A stretch of 64,000 nt of DNA from an uncultured delta proteobacterium (GCA_903835685.1 CAILNX010000016.1:62001-126000); one strand, 5' to 3'. Positions 8,547-17,667 are shown, numbered from the stretch's first letter. Notes: generated from the sequence alone by a model not told the origin. A program made the numbers and translations.

Positions 8547-8617
8547 TTCAAGGCCGCCATGGAGGGCTTGAGCGAGGAGATGGACAGCGCCCGGGCGATT
8601 TTAAGCGTGTGAGGACA
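8547..8617 (+). repeat. 71-bp direct repeat, copy 2 (detached HDOD gene 3' end)
   Basis: Exact copy of 7646-7716. It contains the last 22 HDOD codons and stop but no start, so it is a non-functional fragment. It marks the right edge of the HigBA insertion, giving a repeat-to-repeat period of 901 bp. Confidence 0.9.
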
Positions 8618-8633
8618 GGCTGCGGACAGGGGA

Positions 8634-8665
8634 TTGACATCGGGCAAATTGTAGCTACAATTTGC
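8634..8665 (+). promoter_or_regulatory. Promoter with perfect palindromic operator for DinJ/YafQ-like module
   Basis: TTGACA (8634-8639), 16-bp spacer, TACAAT (8656-8661). A perfect 22-bp palindrome occupies 8644-8665 (half-site GCAAATTGTAG) and covers the spacer and the -10 box. This is the layout of an autoregulated antitoxin operon, where the antitoxin or complex occludes RNA polymerase. The antitoxin ATG is at 8712. Confidence 0.72.
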
Positions 8666-8711
8666 CTGGTGGCGTACCCCGGGACCGCTTGAAAAAAATG
8701 GACAGGCAGAC

Positions 8712-9077
8712 ATGAAAAGCGAAACCATTCGCGTCAGGATCGACGCGGGCGTGAAGGAACAGGTGGAAGCCATTCTTGGAAAGCTGGGTCTGACCCAGAG
8801 CGGGGTGGTCAACCTCCTGTACAGCCACATCCTGCTCCACAAGGGCCTGCCCTTCGAGGTCAAAATTCCCAACGCGGAAACCCAGGCGGCCATCGATGAC
8901 GCCGCAAGCGACCGGAACATGACCAGCTTCGCCACCCAAACCGAACTCTTTGCCGAACTGGATGGGGCCGAACTGGACGGGCAGACATGCGCACAAGCAG
9001 AATCCACCGCTGCTTCAAGAAAGACTACGAACGGGCCAAAAGGCGGGGCTGGGACCTCGACCTCCTCAAGCAGGTGA
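8712..9077 (+). CDS. dinJ: RelB/DinJ-family antitoxin with extended C-terminus
   Basis: 121 residues. Residues 1-90 match RelB/DinJ antitoxins: an N-terminal ribbon-helix-helix (SETIRVRIDAGVKEQVEAIL, then LGLTQSGVVNLLY) and PFEVKIPNAETQAAI. The family is normally 85-95 residues. Here the frame runs on for about 30 Ser/Thr/Gly-rich residues that overlap the toxin gene by 91 bp, suggesting loss of the original stop near 8990. It would bind the YafQ-like toxin and the palindrome over its promoter. Confidence 0.85.
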   Translation: MKSETIRVRIDAGVKEQVEAILGKLGLTQSGVVNLLYSHILLHKGLPFEVKIPNAETQAAIDDAASDRNMTSFATQTELFAELDGAELDGQTCAQAESTAASRKTTNGPKGGAGTSTSSSR

Positions 9078-9262
9078 TCGCCGCGCTCCTCCGGGAAGGG
9101 ACCCTGGAGGGGAAGCACAGGGACCACGCCCTGGTGGGCCAGTACGTGGGGTGCCGGGAATGCCGCCTCGCGCCGGATCGGCTGCTGATCTACGGGGTGC
9201 AAAAACCCGGACAGCTCGACCTCATCCGCTTCGGGACCCACGCGGACCTGTTCGGGCTCTGA
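8987..9262 (+). CDS. yafQ: YafQ-family mRNA interferase toxin
   Basis: 91 residues aligning along its length with YafQ/RelE toxins: FKKDYERAKRRGWDLDLL, the catalytic-region DHALVG, DRLLIYGV, and the terminal GTHADLFG with its conserved His. The usual mid-domain His and Trp (as in HxxPDW of the E. coli protein) appear as Arg (CRLAPDR), so catalysis may be weakened or rely on other residues. It overlaps the antitoxin frame by 91 bp. The product would cleave mRNA on the ribosome when the antitoxin is degraded. Confidence 0.82.
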   Translation: MRTSRIHRCFKKDYERAKRRGWDLDLLKQVIAALLREGTLEGKHRDHALVGQYVGCRECRLAPDRLLIYGVQKPGQLDLIRFGTHADLFGL

Positions 9263-9287
9263 AACGCGACACCAAAGGAGGCCATCC

Positions 9288-10169
9288 ATGCAACTCACCT
9301 TCTGGGGCGTCCGGGGGTCCATCGCGGTTCCGGGGCCGGACACCGTGCTGTTCGGCGGCAACACCACCTGCCTGGAAATCCGTTGCGGGGAGTCCGGCCC
9401 GGTGGTCCTGGACGCAGGCACGGGCATCCGGGGCCTGGGCCTGGCCCTGGCCCGGTCCATGCCCGTGGACTGCGCGCTCTTTCTCTCCCACACCCACTGG
9501 GACCACATCCAGGGCCTGCCCTTTTTCACCCCCTTGTTCGTGCCCGGCAACACCCTCTCGATACACGGCACCTTTGACCCGGTGGCCATGAAGGACCTGC
9601 GCTCGGTGCTGGACGCCCAGATGGACTACGCCTACTTCCCGGTGCGCAGCGCGGAGCTGAAAGCCGAGATCCGCTGCGAGTCCCTGGCCGAGGGCCAGAG
9701 CGTGACCCACGGCGAGGCCCGCATCACCCCCTTTCTGGTCAACCACACGGTCATCACCTTCGGGTACAAGGTGCAGTGCCGGGGCAAGTCCGTGTTCTTC
9801 ACCGGGGACCACGAGCAGTGGACCAACATCTACGAACACGACGAGCCCTATTTCGACGAGTTCCAGACCATCATCGAGGAGAAGCAGGCCGAGTTGGTGG
9901 ACTTCTTGCGCGGGGTGGACGTGCTGGTGGCCGACGGCCAGTACACCCGGGAGGAATACCCGGCCAAGGCGGGCTGGGGGCATTCCAGCATGGATTTGTG
10001 CGTGGACCTGGCCCTTTCGGCCGGGATCGAGCGGCTGTACATCACCCACCACGAGCCCACCCGCGGCGACGAGGCCATGTCCGCGGTGCTGGACGAACTG
10101 CGCGACCGGCGGGGCGGGGCGGGCGTGGACATCGACCTGGCCCGGGAAGGGGTCACGGTGGACGTGTAG
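9288..10169 (+). CDS. MBL-fold metallo-hydrolase
   Basis: 293 residues of the metallo-beta-lactamase fold. The metal motif HTHWDH is near residue 66, with LDAGTGIRGLG upstream, a metal-binding FTGDHE near 167 and a later HSSM and HHEPTRGDEAM. Proteins of this subgroup (PhnP/RNase Z-like, often beside signalling genes) are phosphodiesterase-like hydrolases; the substrate is not evident. Strong Shine-Dalgarno AAAGGAGG at 9273-9280. It is transcribed alone or with the following gene, 47 bp away. Confidence 0.88.
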   Translation: MQLTFWGVRGSIAVPGPDTVLFGGNTTCLEIRCGESGPVVLDAGTGIRGLGLALARSMPVDCALFLSHTHWDHIQGLPFFTPLFVPGNTLSIHGTFDPVAMKDLRSVLDAQMDYAYFPVRSAELKAEIRCESLAEGQSVTHGEARITPFLVNHTVITFGYKVQCRGKSVFFTGDHEQWTNIYEHDEPYFDEFQTIIEEKQAELVDFLRGVDVLVADGQYTREEYPAKAGWGHSSMDLCVDLALSAGIERLYITHHEPTRGDEAMSAVLDELRDRRGGAGVDIDLAREGVTVDV

Positions 10170-10216
10170 AGGTTTTGTTCTTGGCAGGCCCCGGGGCCTT
10201 GGGCTATGTCCTGACC

Positions 10217-11581
10217 ATGCATGAAACATTTTCCTCCCCGGCCCGGATGGGCTTCGCCCTGCTGGTCCTGGTCCTGGCCGGGCTGTGGTCCACTCCGGCC
10301 TTCAGCGCCACGGCCCTGCCCGGCCGGGCCGCCGCCCGGGCCGCAGGCCCCACGGCCAGGGTCTCCTCCAACCGGACCTCAAGCCCGTCCGTGAATCCGT
10401 CCTCGAATCCCACCCCGACCGGGGCTCCGGCCAAGGGGGCGGACCAGGCCGGGGCCACTGGCGCGGCCACTGGCATGGCCACGGGCATGGCCAGCGGGAT
10501 CGCCAGCGGGCTGACCCCGGTCCTGCCCCCGGGCATGGCCCCGGGCATGGTCAGTCTGACCTTCGACAACGCCCTGGCCGGGGTCTATAACAACGCCTAT
10601 CCGGTGCTCAAGGCCCATCACCTGGCGGCCACCGTGGGCGTGGCCCCGGGCAAGCTGGACCCGGCCAACGACGATTTCATGACCCTGGATGAGTTGCACG
10701 AGGTGGCCGCCCATGGCTGGGAGATCGCCTCCAACGGGGTGCACCACAAGCGGGCCACGGACATCCCCCGGCTCTACAGCGACGAGGCCAAGCTCTCCTG
10801 GCGTCTGGACGACCCGGCCAACCACGTGTTCCAGACCACCTACGAATACGCCCACATCGCCTGCGTGCTGGAGAACGGCGACCCCCTGACCCCGGCCAAT
10901 GACCTGGAGGCCATGCTGGCCACGCCGGGCAGCTACTTTTTCGACCGGACCATCGAGGAACTGCACGTGCGGCCCCGGTCCAACTCCCTGGACCCGGCCG
11001 AGGTCAAGCTCTCGGTCTGCTCCCACGAACGGGAGTTGGCCGAATCCCGGGACATCCTGGGGCGGCTCGGGTTCCCGGCCCGGGTCTTCGTGGCCCCCTT
11101 CAACACCTGGAGCCCGGAGCTCAAGGCCCTGGCCGGGAAGTACTACCCCCTGGCTGCGGCCGCGTTCAGCACCCCCCTGACCAAGGAGACCTTCGACCCC
11201 CTGTGGATCAGCCGGGTCGTTGTCCGGGAGCAGGACACGGCCGCCTCCATCATCCGCCTCCTGCGCGTGAGCGCCCTGGAGAACCGGGAATGGGTGGTCC
11301 TGGCCTTCCGGAATATCGGCCGCCCCATGGGCCGGGAGCCCTGGAGCACGGAGAAGTTCCGCAAGGTGGCCGACTGGCTGGCCGAGAACAAGGTGCGCAC
11401 CGTGACCCTGTCCCAGGGCGCGGCCCTCATGGCCGCCCAGGTCCCGGCCGCCCACGCCCCGGCCAACCAGACCATGGCCAACCAGACCGCAGCCAACCAG
11501 ACCGTGCCGGTCCAGGCCCCGGCCAACCAGACCATGGGCAACCAGACCGCGCCCCTGCCGCCGCCCCCGGCCGCGAACTGA
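10217..11581 (+). CDS. Exported polysaccharide-deacetylase-like protein with degenerate NodB motifs
   Basis: 454 residues from ATG 10217. A signal peptide (hydrophobic LLVLVLAGLWSTPAFSA) is followed by a Thr/Gly/Met-rich low-complexity region, a NodB-like domain at about 113-385 and a tail with NQT repeats (ANQTMANQTAANQT) ending in Pro. The first NodB motif, normally TFDDG, reads TFDNA. The second, normally HSxxH-like, reads GVHHKRATD. At least two usual metal ligands are therefore replaced, and the deacetylase may be inactive or altered. The later APFNTWSPEL resembles the RxPY-region strand. Envelope location inferred from the signal peptide. Confidence 0.75.
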   Translation: MHETFSSPARMGFALLVLVLAGLWSTPAFSATALPGRAAARAAGPTARVSSNRTSSPSVNPSSNPTPTGAPAKGADQAGATGAATGMATGMASGIASGLTPVLPPGMAPGMVSLTFDNALAGVYNNAYPVLKAHHLAATVGVAPGKLDPANDDFMTLDELHEVAAHGWEIASNGVHHKRATDIPRLYSDEAKLSWRLDDPANHVFQTTYEYAHIACVLENGDPLTPANDLEAMLATPGSYFFDRTIEELHVRPRSNSLDPAEVKLSVCSHERELAESRDILGRLGFPARVFVAPFNTWSPELKALAGKYYPLAAAAFSTPLTKETFDPLWISRVVVREQDTAASIIRLLRVSALENREWVVLAFRNIGRPMGREPWSTEKFRKVADWLAENKVRTVTLSQGAALMAAQVPAAHAPANQTMANQTAANQTVPVQAPANQTMGNQTAPLPPPPAAN

Positions 11582-11670
11582 CCTGACCCGGCCCTGGAGC
11601 CTTTGAATACGCGGCATTCGATTGAGAATCATCTTGTCAAAAAAGAGCAAAGCGGCGTAATGCTCAGAGC

Positions 11671-14600
11671 ATGAACCCGCCCAGGAAGCCCCCCGCTGAT
11701 CCCGGCGATATCGCCCTCTCCCCCCGGCGTGGCTCCGGGAGGCTTGACTTTCCGGTGGTCCTGCTGGCCGCCTCGGCCGGGGGCATCGAGGCCCTGCGCG
11801 TCTTTCTGAGCACCCTGCCCCCGGTCCGGGCGGCCCTGGTGGTGCTCACCCACACCCCGCCGGACAAGAAGAGCCATCTGCGCGAGGTGCTCCAGGCCTT
11901 CACCCCCCTGCCGGTGCGCGAGGTCGAGGGGGACACCCCGCTGGCCCCGGGCGTAGTGTACACCGTGCCCTCGGGCCAGGACTTGGGCATCGCGCGCGGG
12001 GTGCTGAAACTCCTGGAGTCCCACGACGACCTGACCCACCGCATCATCGACCGCTTCCTGGACCTTCTGGCCCAGGACCAGGGCCGGAACGCGGCCTGCG
12101 TGATCCTGTCCGGGGCCGGGTCCGACGGCGCGGCCGGAGCCCTGCGCCTGGCCCGGGCCGGGGGGCTGGTCCTGGTCCAGTCCCCGGCCACGGCCCTGCA
12201 CACCGGCATGCCCTTAAGCGCCGTGCAGACCGGGGTGGCCGACGCCGTGCTCCCCCTGGAGGAACTGGCCCCCTGTCTGGCCCGCCTGCTCTCTGTCGAA
12301 CCCAAGTCCGGCCCCATCCCGGGCCGCCTGGTGCGTGAGTTCGTCCAGATCCTCCTGGAGCACTCGGGCCAGGACCTTTCGGGCTACCGGGTGAGCACCA
12401 TCACCCGGCGCATCCACAAGCGCATGCTCCTGGCCGGGACCCGGGACCCCGAGGCCTATCTGATGACCTGTCAACAGGACCCTGGGGAATGCGCCCGGCT
12501 GTTCCGCTCGCTGTTCATCGGGGTCACGGCCTTTTTCCGCGACCCCGAGTCCTTCATCGCCTTGCGGGACAAGGCCCTGCCGTCCCTGTTCTCCGGCCGC
12601 ACCCCCGGGGACAGCCTGCGGGTCTGGGTGGCGGGCTGCTCCACGGGCGAGGAGGCCTATTCCCTGGCCATGCTCCTGGACGAATACATGCGCGAGCACG
12701 GGCCGCACTGCACGATCAAAATCTTCGCCTCGGACATCGACCTGGCCGCCGTGGACACGGCCCGCCGGGGGACCTACCCCGCAGCCACGTGGCGGCCCCT
12801 GTCCGAGGAACGGCTGGCCACGCATTTCCAGTGCAAGGGCAAGGAATGTCGGGTGGTTCCAGCCTTGCGGGAGCAGGTGGTCTTCGTGCACCACAACCTG
12901 CTCCAGGACCCGCCCTTTCTGCACATGGACCTGGTGATCTGCCGGAACCTGCTCATTTACTTGAGCCCGGAACTCCAGGAGCGCACCCTGCGCACCCTGG
13001 TCTCGGCCGTGGAACCAGGCGGATTTCTCATGCTCGGACCCACGGAATCCGCAGACGCCCTCTCCAACCGCCTGGAGACCGTGGATGCGAAATGGCGACT
13101 CTTCCGGCACAAGGGGCCGACCGACCGACGGGGTCTGTCCCCCTACCCCTTGCGGCCGTGCAGCCTGCCCGCGTCCTGGACCTGGCCCGAGTCCGTGGCG
13201 GTGCAAGCGGCCCAGTCCCCGGCCGCGGTGGCCAACCAGGCCCTGCTGCGCCACTTTCAGCCCCCGGCCGTGCTGGTGGACCCGGACTTCAAAGTCCTGC
13301 ACGTGAGCGGCGAGATCGCCCCCTACCTGGCCCTGGCCGAGGGGGAGCCCTCGCTGAGCCTGCTCAAGCTGGCCCGCAAACCGCTCAGGCCCCATTTGCG
13401 CTCGGCCCTGTCCATGGCCCTTTCGACCAGCCAGCCGGTCCGGGCCACGCACATCCGGGTGCCTGGCGTGGGCCGGGTGGGCCTGTCCGTGGACCCGGTG
13501 CCGGGCCAGGACGGGCGCACGGCCTGGCTTCTGGTCCTCTTCGAGTCCTCCCCGAGCGCATTGCCCGAGGCCGAACCGGCCCCGGGCCAGCCCGAGACCG
13601 CCCAGCTCCAGCGCTACGAGACCGAGCTGCACCTGGCCAACGAGCAGCTCCAGAAGGTCATCGAGCGCCACGAGGGCCTGACCGAGGAGCTGCGGGCCAG
13701 CAACGAAGAGCTCATCAGCATGAACGAGGAGCTGCAATCCTCCAACGAGGAGATGGACGCCTCCCGGGAGGAATTGCAGGCCTTAAACGAGGAGCTGTCC
13801 ATCAAGGTGGAGGAGCTGGCCCGGTCCCGGGCCTTTACTGAAAGCCTGCTCAAATCCAGCAACGTGCCCATGCTCTTCCTGGACCTGGGGCTGAACGTCT
13901 TAAGCTTCACCCCCGAGGCCCGGGAGGTCTTTCACCTGACCGACGGGGACCAGGGCCGCCCCCTTTCGGCCATCAAGCCCCGGCTGGACGACCCCCGGCT
14001 CATGGAGGACGCGGCCCGCATCCTGGACGGGGCCACCTCCCTGGAGCGGGAGAACTCGGCCCCGGACGGCCGGACCTTTCTCAAGCGGATATCTCCCCTG
14101 CTCTCCCCCACGGGCCAGACCGAGGGCGTGGTCCTGACCTATGCCGAGGTGACCTCGCTGAAAGCCGCCGAGGGAGTCCTGCGTCGGGGCAACGAGGAGT
14201 TGGAGGGCCTGGTGGCCGAGCGCGCCCGGGAGCTCTACTTGAGCGAGGAGCGGCTGCGCACCGTGGCCGACTTCACCCACGACTGGGAATACTGGCGCGC
14301 CCCGGACGGCTCCCTGGCCTGGGTTTCGCCCTCCTGCGAACGGGTCAGCGGGTACACGGCCCGGGAATTCATGGACGACCTCGGGCTGCTGGCGCGCATC
14401 GTGCATCCTGACGACCGCCAGGCCTACCTGACGCACATTCAGGAAGGGGATCAGGCCGGGAGCGCCCCCTACGCCCTGGATTTCCGCATCATCCACTGCT
14501 CGGGCCGGGTGGTCTGGATCGACCACCACTGCATAAACATCGCGCGGGCGGACGGCACACCTCTGGGCCGCCGGGCCAGCAACCGGGACATCACCGACCG

Positions 14601-17600
14601 CAAGAGGGCCGAGGAAGAGGCCGCGAGCTGGGCCAAATTCCCCCAGGAGAATCCCAACCCGATCCTGCGCCTGGACCCGGGCCTGACCGTCACCCACGCC
14701 AACCCGGCCAGCCTGGCCTTTCTCGGGTATTTCGGCAGCGGCCCGGGCCTGCCCTTCCCGGCCGAGTTCAGGGACCGGGTCCGCGCGGCCGTGGCCAACC
14801 GGAAGCCGGTGCACTTCGAGGTCCGCCTGGACGGGACCTTCCTGACCATGACCGCCATGGCCGTGCCGGACCAGGACTACGTCAATGTCTACGGCCTGGA
14901 CGTCACCGACCGCAGAAGGGCCGAAAAGGCCCTGGCCCGGAGCGAGGAGCGGCTCCGCCTCCTGGTGGAGAGCGCCCCGGACGCCATCTTCATCCAGTCC
15001 GAGGGCCGCTTCGCCTTTGCCAACCCCGAGGCCCTCACCCTTTTCGGCGCGGCCCAGGCCCAGGACCTCCTGGGCACGCCCATCCTGGACCGCATCCACC
15101 CGGACTTTCGCCAGGCCGTGATCGAGCGCATCAGCACGGTCAACGCCGGCCAGGTCCCGGGGTCCCTGGAAGAGCGCTATCTGCGGCTGGACGGCTCCAT
15201 CGTGGAGGTGGAGGTCCTGGCCGTGCCCTACGCCTACGGGGACAAACCGGCCGGGCTGGTCTTCGCCCGGGACATCAGCACCCGCAAGCGCATGGAGCGG
15301 GCCCAGGCCCAGGTCCAGGCCGAGATCACGCGCCAGCGCGACTTCCTGGAACACCTGGTGGACAACGCGCCCATTGTCATCGGGGTGGTGGAGGGACCAG
15401 AGCACCGCTACGTGCAGGCCAACCCGGCCTACGAGGCCATTGTCCCGGCCGAGGCCCGCCCCCTGGCGGGCCACACCCTGGCCGAGGTCTTTCCCGAGGT
15501 GGCCGGGGAGGTGAAGGGGATTTTCGACTCGGTCTACCAGACCGGCCAGCCCGCGCGGGTGCGCGAATTCCCGGTGCCCATCGGCCCGAACCTGACCTGG
15601 TGGGACGCCGACTACCTGCCGCTCACGGACGAGAGCGGAAAGGTGGCCCGCATCCTGATCATCGGGCACGAGATCACCGAGGTGGTGGTGGGCCGCCGCC
15701 TGGCCGAAGAGGAGGCCTTGAAAAACCAGGCGGTCATCGACAACCTGGTGGAAGGCCTGATCATGGCCGACGTGAGCGGAAACGTCCTGTACGTGAACCC
15801 GGCGGCCTTGAAGATCTACGGCCTGGACACCCCGGACGGCCTGCCCTCGACTTTCGATGATTTCAACCGGATCATGGACATGACCGAGCTTTCCGGCCAG
15901 CCCGTGCCCCGGGGGGACTGGCCCATGGCCCGGGCCTTGCGGGGCGAGACCGTGGCGGGCCGCGAGGTGCGCCTGACCCGCCTGGACACCGGCCGCACCT
16001 GGCTGGCCCGCTACAACGGCGCGCCGGTCACGGATCGGGCGGGCCGCTTCCTTTTCTCCTTCATCACCTTTGAGGACATCACCCAGAGCAAGGCGGCCGA
16101 GGCGGCCCTGATGGCCAGCGAGGAGCGCTTCCGGCAACTGGTGGAGTCCGCGCCCATGGTCATCTTCGTGCAGACCCGAGGGCGGTTCGCCTATGTGAAC
16201 GCGCGGGCCCTGGAGGTCTTCGGGGCCAAGGACCCCGGGGACCTGGTGGGCGCGCCCATCCTGGAGCGCATCCATCCGGCGTACCGGGACATCGCCCGGG
16301 AGCGCATCCGCCAGTTGAACGAGGAGCGCACCCCGGCCCTGCCCATCGAATACCCGATCCTCAAGCTGGACGGGGGCGAGGCCTACGTGGAGCTGGCCGC
16401 CGTGCCCTTCGAGTGGGGCGGGGAGAACGGAGCCCTGGTATTTGCCCTGGAGATCAGCGAGAGGAGGATGACCCGGGCCGCGCTGCTGGCGGCCAAGCAG
16501 GCGGCCGAGACGGCCAACCGGGCCAAGAGCGAATTCCTGGCCAACATGTCCCACGAGATCAGGACCCCCTTGAACGGGCTTTTGGGCATGCTCCAGCTCC
16601 TTTTGACCACCCGCCTGGACGCCGAGCAGAAGGAATACACGGACGTGGCCCTGCGCTCGGGCTCGCGCCTGACCCGGCTGCTCTCGGACATCCTGGACCT
16701 GTCCCGCATCGAGGCGGGCCGCATCCTGATCACCGAGGGGATCTTCCGCTTGAGCGACATCATGAGTTCGCTCAAAGACACCTTCCGGCCCCTGTGCCTG
16801 GAAAAGGGCCTGAAACTGGCCACGTCGTTTGAGCCCGAGGTCCCGGACTTCTTGACCGGGGACGAGGTGCGCATCCGCCAGGTGCTCTTCAACCTGGTGG
16901 GCAACGCGCTCAAATTCACCCAGGCCGGGGAGGTCCAGGTCCGGGTCTCCACCCTGGCCCCGGTCTCGCAAGAGCGCGTCCGGCTCCTGTTCATGATCAG
17001 CGACACGGGCGTGGGCATCCCGGACGACCAACTGGCCACGGTCTGCGACCCCTTCACCCAGGTGGAGAGCTCCTACACCCGCACCCAGCAGGGAGCCGGG
17101 CTGGGCCTGGCCATCACCAAGCGCCTGGTGAACCTCATGCAGGGCACCCTGTCCATCGAGAGCGAGGAGAACCAGGGGACCACGGTCTATTGCATGCTCC
17201 CCATGGGCCTGCCCCGGACCCGCCCCCAGACCCTGTTCCCGGACGCGCCAGCGGTCCATGACCCGCGCGCCTACCGCATCCTTTTGGCCGAGGACGACCC
17301 GGTCAGCCAGATCGGCATCCGCCGCTTCCTGGAAAAGAGCGGGTGCCAGGTCACGGCCGTGTCCGACGGACGCCAGGCCTTGAGCGCCCTGCGCGATGGC
17401 CCCTACGACTGCGTGCTCATGGACGTGCAGATGCCGGTACTCGACGGGGTGTCCGCCACCCGGGTCATCCGCAACGACCCCTCCGGGATCATCGACCCCA
17501 AGATCCCGGTGGTGGCCATGACCGCCTACGCCATGACCGGGGATCGGGAGTTGTTCCTGGGCGCGGGCATGGATGACTATCTGGCCAAGCCCGTGGACAT

Positions 17601-17667
17601 GGACCTGCTCCTGCAGACCATCGAGCAGGTCGTGGCCCGGCGCGGCAAGGAGAAGAACCCGGCCTAG
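11671..17667 (+). CDS. Giant CheB-CheR-multi-PAS-histidine kinase-receiver hybrid
   Basis: 1998 residues. In order: CheB methylesterase (about 25-205; AASAGG Ser, GAGSDG Asp), CheR methyltransferase (about 215-480; SAM motif VAGCSTGEEAYS near 318, ICRNLLIYL), a PAS-like segment, a Glu-rich coiled coil (about 645-720), seven or so further PAS domains to about 1595, HisKA with [12 protein letters not shown] near 1625, HATPase (GVGIPDDQL, GAGLGLAI) and a C-terminal receiver (about 1869-1990, phospho-Asp in VLMDVQMPV). Two PAS units (about 1095 and 1490) are close duplicates (LVESAP, RIHP). CheB/CheR fused to kinases usually work outside classical chemotaxis. No membrane span, so cytosolic. No strong Shine-Dalgarno. 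Confidence 0.95.
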   Translation: MNPPRKPPADPGDIALSPRRGSGRLDFPVVLLAASAGGIEALRVFLSTLPPVRAALVVLTHTPPDKKSHLREVLQAFTPLPVREVEGDTPLAPGVVYTVPSGQDLGIARGVLKLLESHDDLTHRIIDRFLDLLAQDQGRNAACVILSGAGSDGAAGALRLARAGGLVLVQSPATALHTGMPLSAVQTGVADAVLPLEELAPCLARLLSVEPKSGPIPGRLVREFVQILLEHSGQDLSGYRVSTITRRIHKRMLLAGTRDPEAYLMTCQQDPGECARLFRSLFIGVTAFFRDPESFIALRDKALPSLFSGRTPGDSLRVWVAGCSTGEEAYSLAMLLDEYMREHGPHCTIKIFASDIDLAAVDTARRGTYPAATWRPLSEERLATHFQCKGKECRVVPALREQVVFVHHNLLQDPPFLHMDLVICRNLLIYLSPELQERTLRTLVSAVEPGGFLMLGPTESADALSNRLETVDAKWRLFRHKGPTDRRGLSPYPLRPCSLPASWTWPESVAVQAAQSPAAVANQALLRHFQPPAVLVDPDFKVLHVSGEIAPYLALAEGEPSLSLLKLARKPLRPHLRSALSMALSTSQPVRATHIRVPGVGRVGLSVDPVPGQDGRTAWLLVLFESSPSALPEAEPAPGQPETAQLQRYETELHLANEQLQKVIERHEGLTEELRASNEELISMNEELQSSNEEMDASREELQALNEELSIKVEELARSRAFTESLLKSSNVPMLFLDLGLNVLSFTPEAREVFHLTDGDQGRPLSAIKPRLDDPRLMEDAARILDGATSLERENSAPDGRTFLKRISPLLSPTGQTEGVVLTYAEVTSLKAAEGVLRRGNEELEGLVAERARELYLSEERLRTVADFTHDWEYWRAPDGSLAWVSPSCERVSGYTAREFMDDLGLLARIVHPDDRQAYLTHIQEGDQAGSAPYALDFRIIHCSGRVVWIDHHCINIARADGTPLGRRASNRDITDRKRAEEEAASWAKFPQENPNPILRLDPGLTVTHANPASLAFLGYFGSGPGLPFPAEFRDRVRAAVANRKPVHFEVRLDGTFLTMTAMAVPDQDYVNVYGLDVTDRRRAEKALARSEERLRLLVESAPDAIFIQSEGRFAFANPEALTLFGAAQAQDLLGTPILDRIHPDFRQAVIERISTVNAGQVPGSLEERYLRLDGSIVEVEVLAVPYAYGDKPAGLVFARDISTRKRMERAQAQVQAEITRQRDFLEHLVDNAPIVIGVVEGPEHRYVQANPAYEAIVPAEARPLAGHTLAEVFPEVAGEVKGIFDSVYQTGQPARVREFPVPIGPNLTWWDADYLPLTDESGKVARILIIGHEITEVVVGRRLAEEEALKNQAVIDNLVEGLIMADVSGNVLYVNPAALKIYGLDTPDGLPSTFDDFNRIMDMTELSGQPVPRGDWPMARALRGETVAGREVRLTRLDTGRTWLARYNGAPVTDRAGRFLFSFITFEDITQSKAAEAALMASEERFRQLVESAPMVIFVQTRGRFAYVNARALEVFGAKDPGDLVGAPILERIHPAYRDIARERIRQLNEERTPALPIEYPILKLDGGEAYVELAAVPFEWGGENGALVFALEISERRMTRAALLAAKQAAETANRAKSEFLANMSHEIRTPLNGLLGMLQLLLTTRLDAEQKEYTDVALRSGSRLTRLLSDILDLSRIEAGRILITEGIFRLSDIMSSLKDTFRPLCLEKGLKLATSFEPEVPDFLTGDEVRIRQVLFNLVGNALKFTQAGEVQVRVSTLAPVSQERVRLLFMISDTGVGIPDDQLATVCDPFTQVESSYTRTQQGAGLGLAITKRLVNLMQGTLSIESEENQGTTVYCMLPMGLPRTRPQTLFPDAPAVHDPRAYRILLAEDDPVSQIGIRRFLEKSGCQVTAVSDGRQALSALRDGPYDCVLMDVQMPVLDGVSATRVIRNDPSGIIDPKIPVVAMTAYAMTGDRELFLGAGMDDYLAKPVDMDLLLQTIEQVVARRGKEKNPA

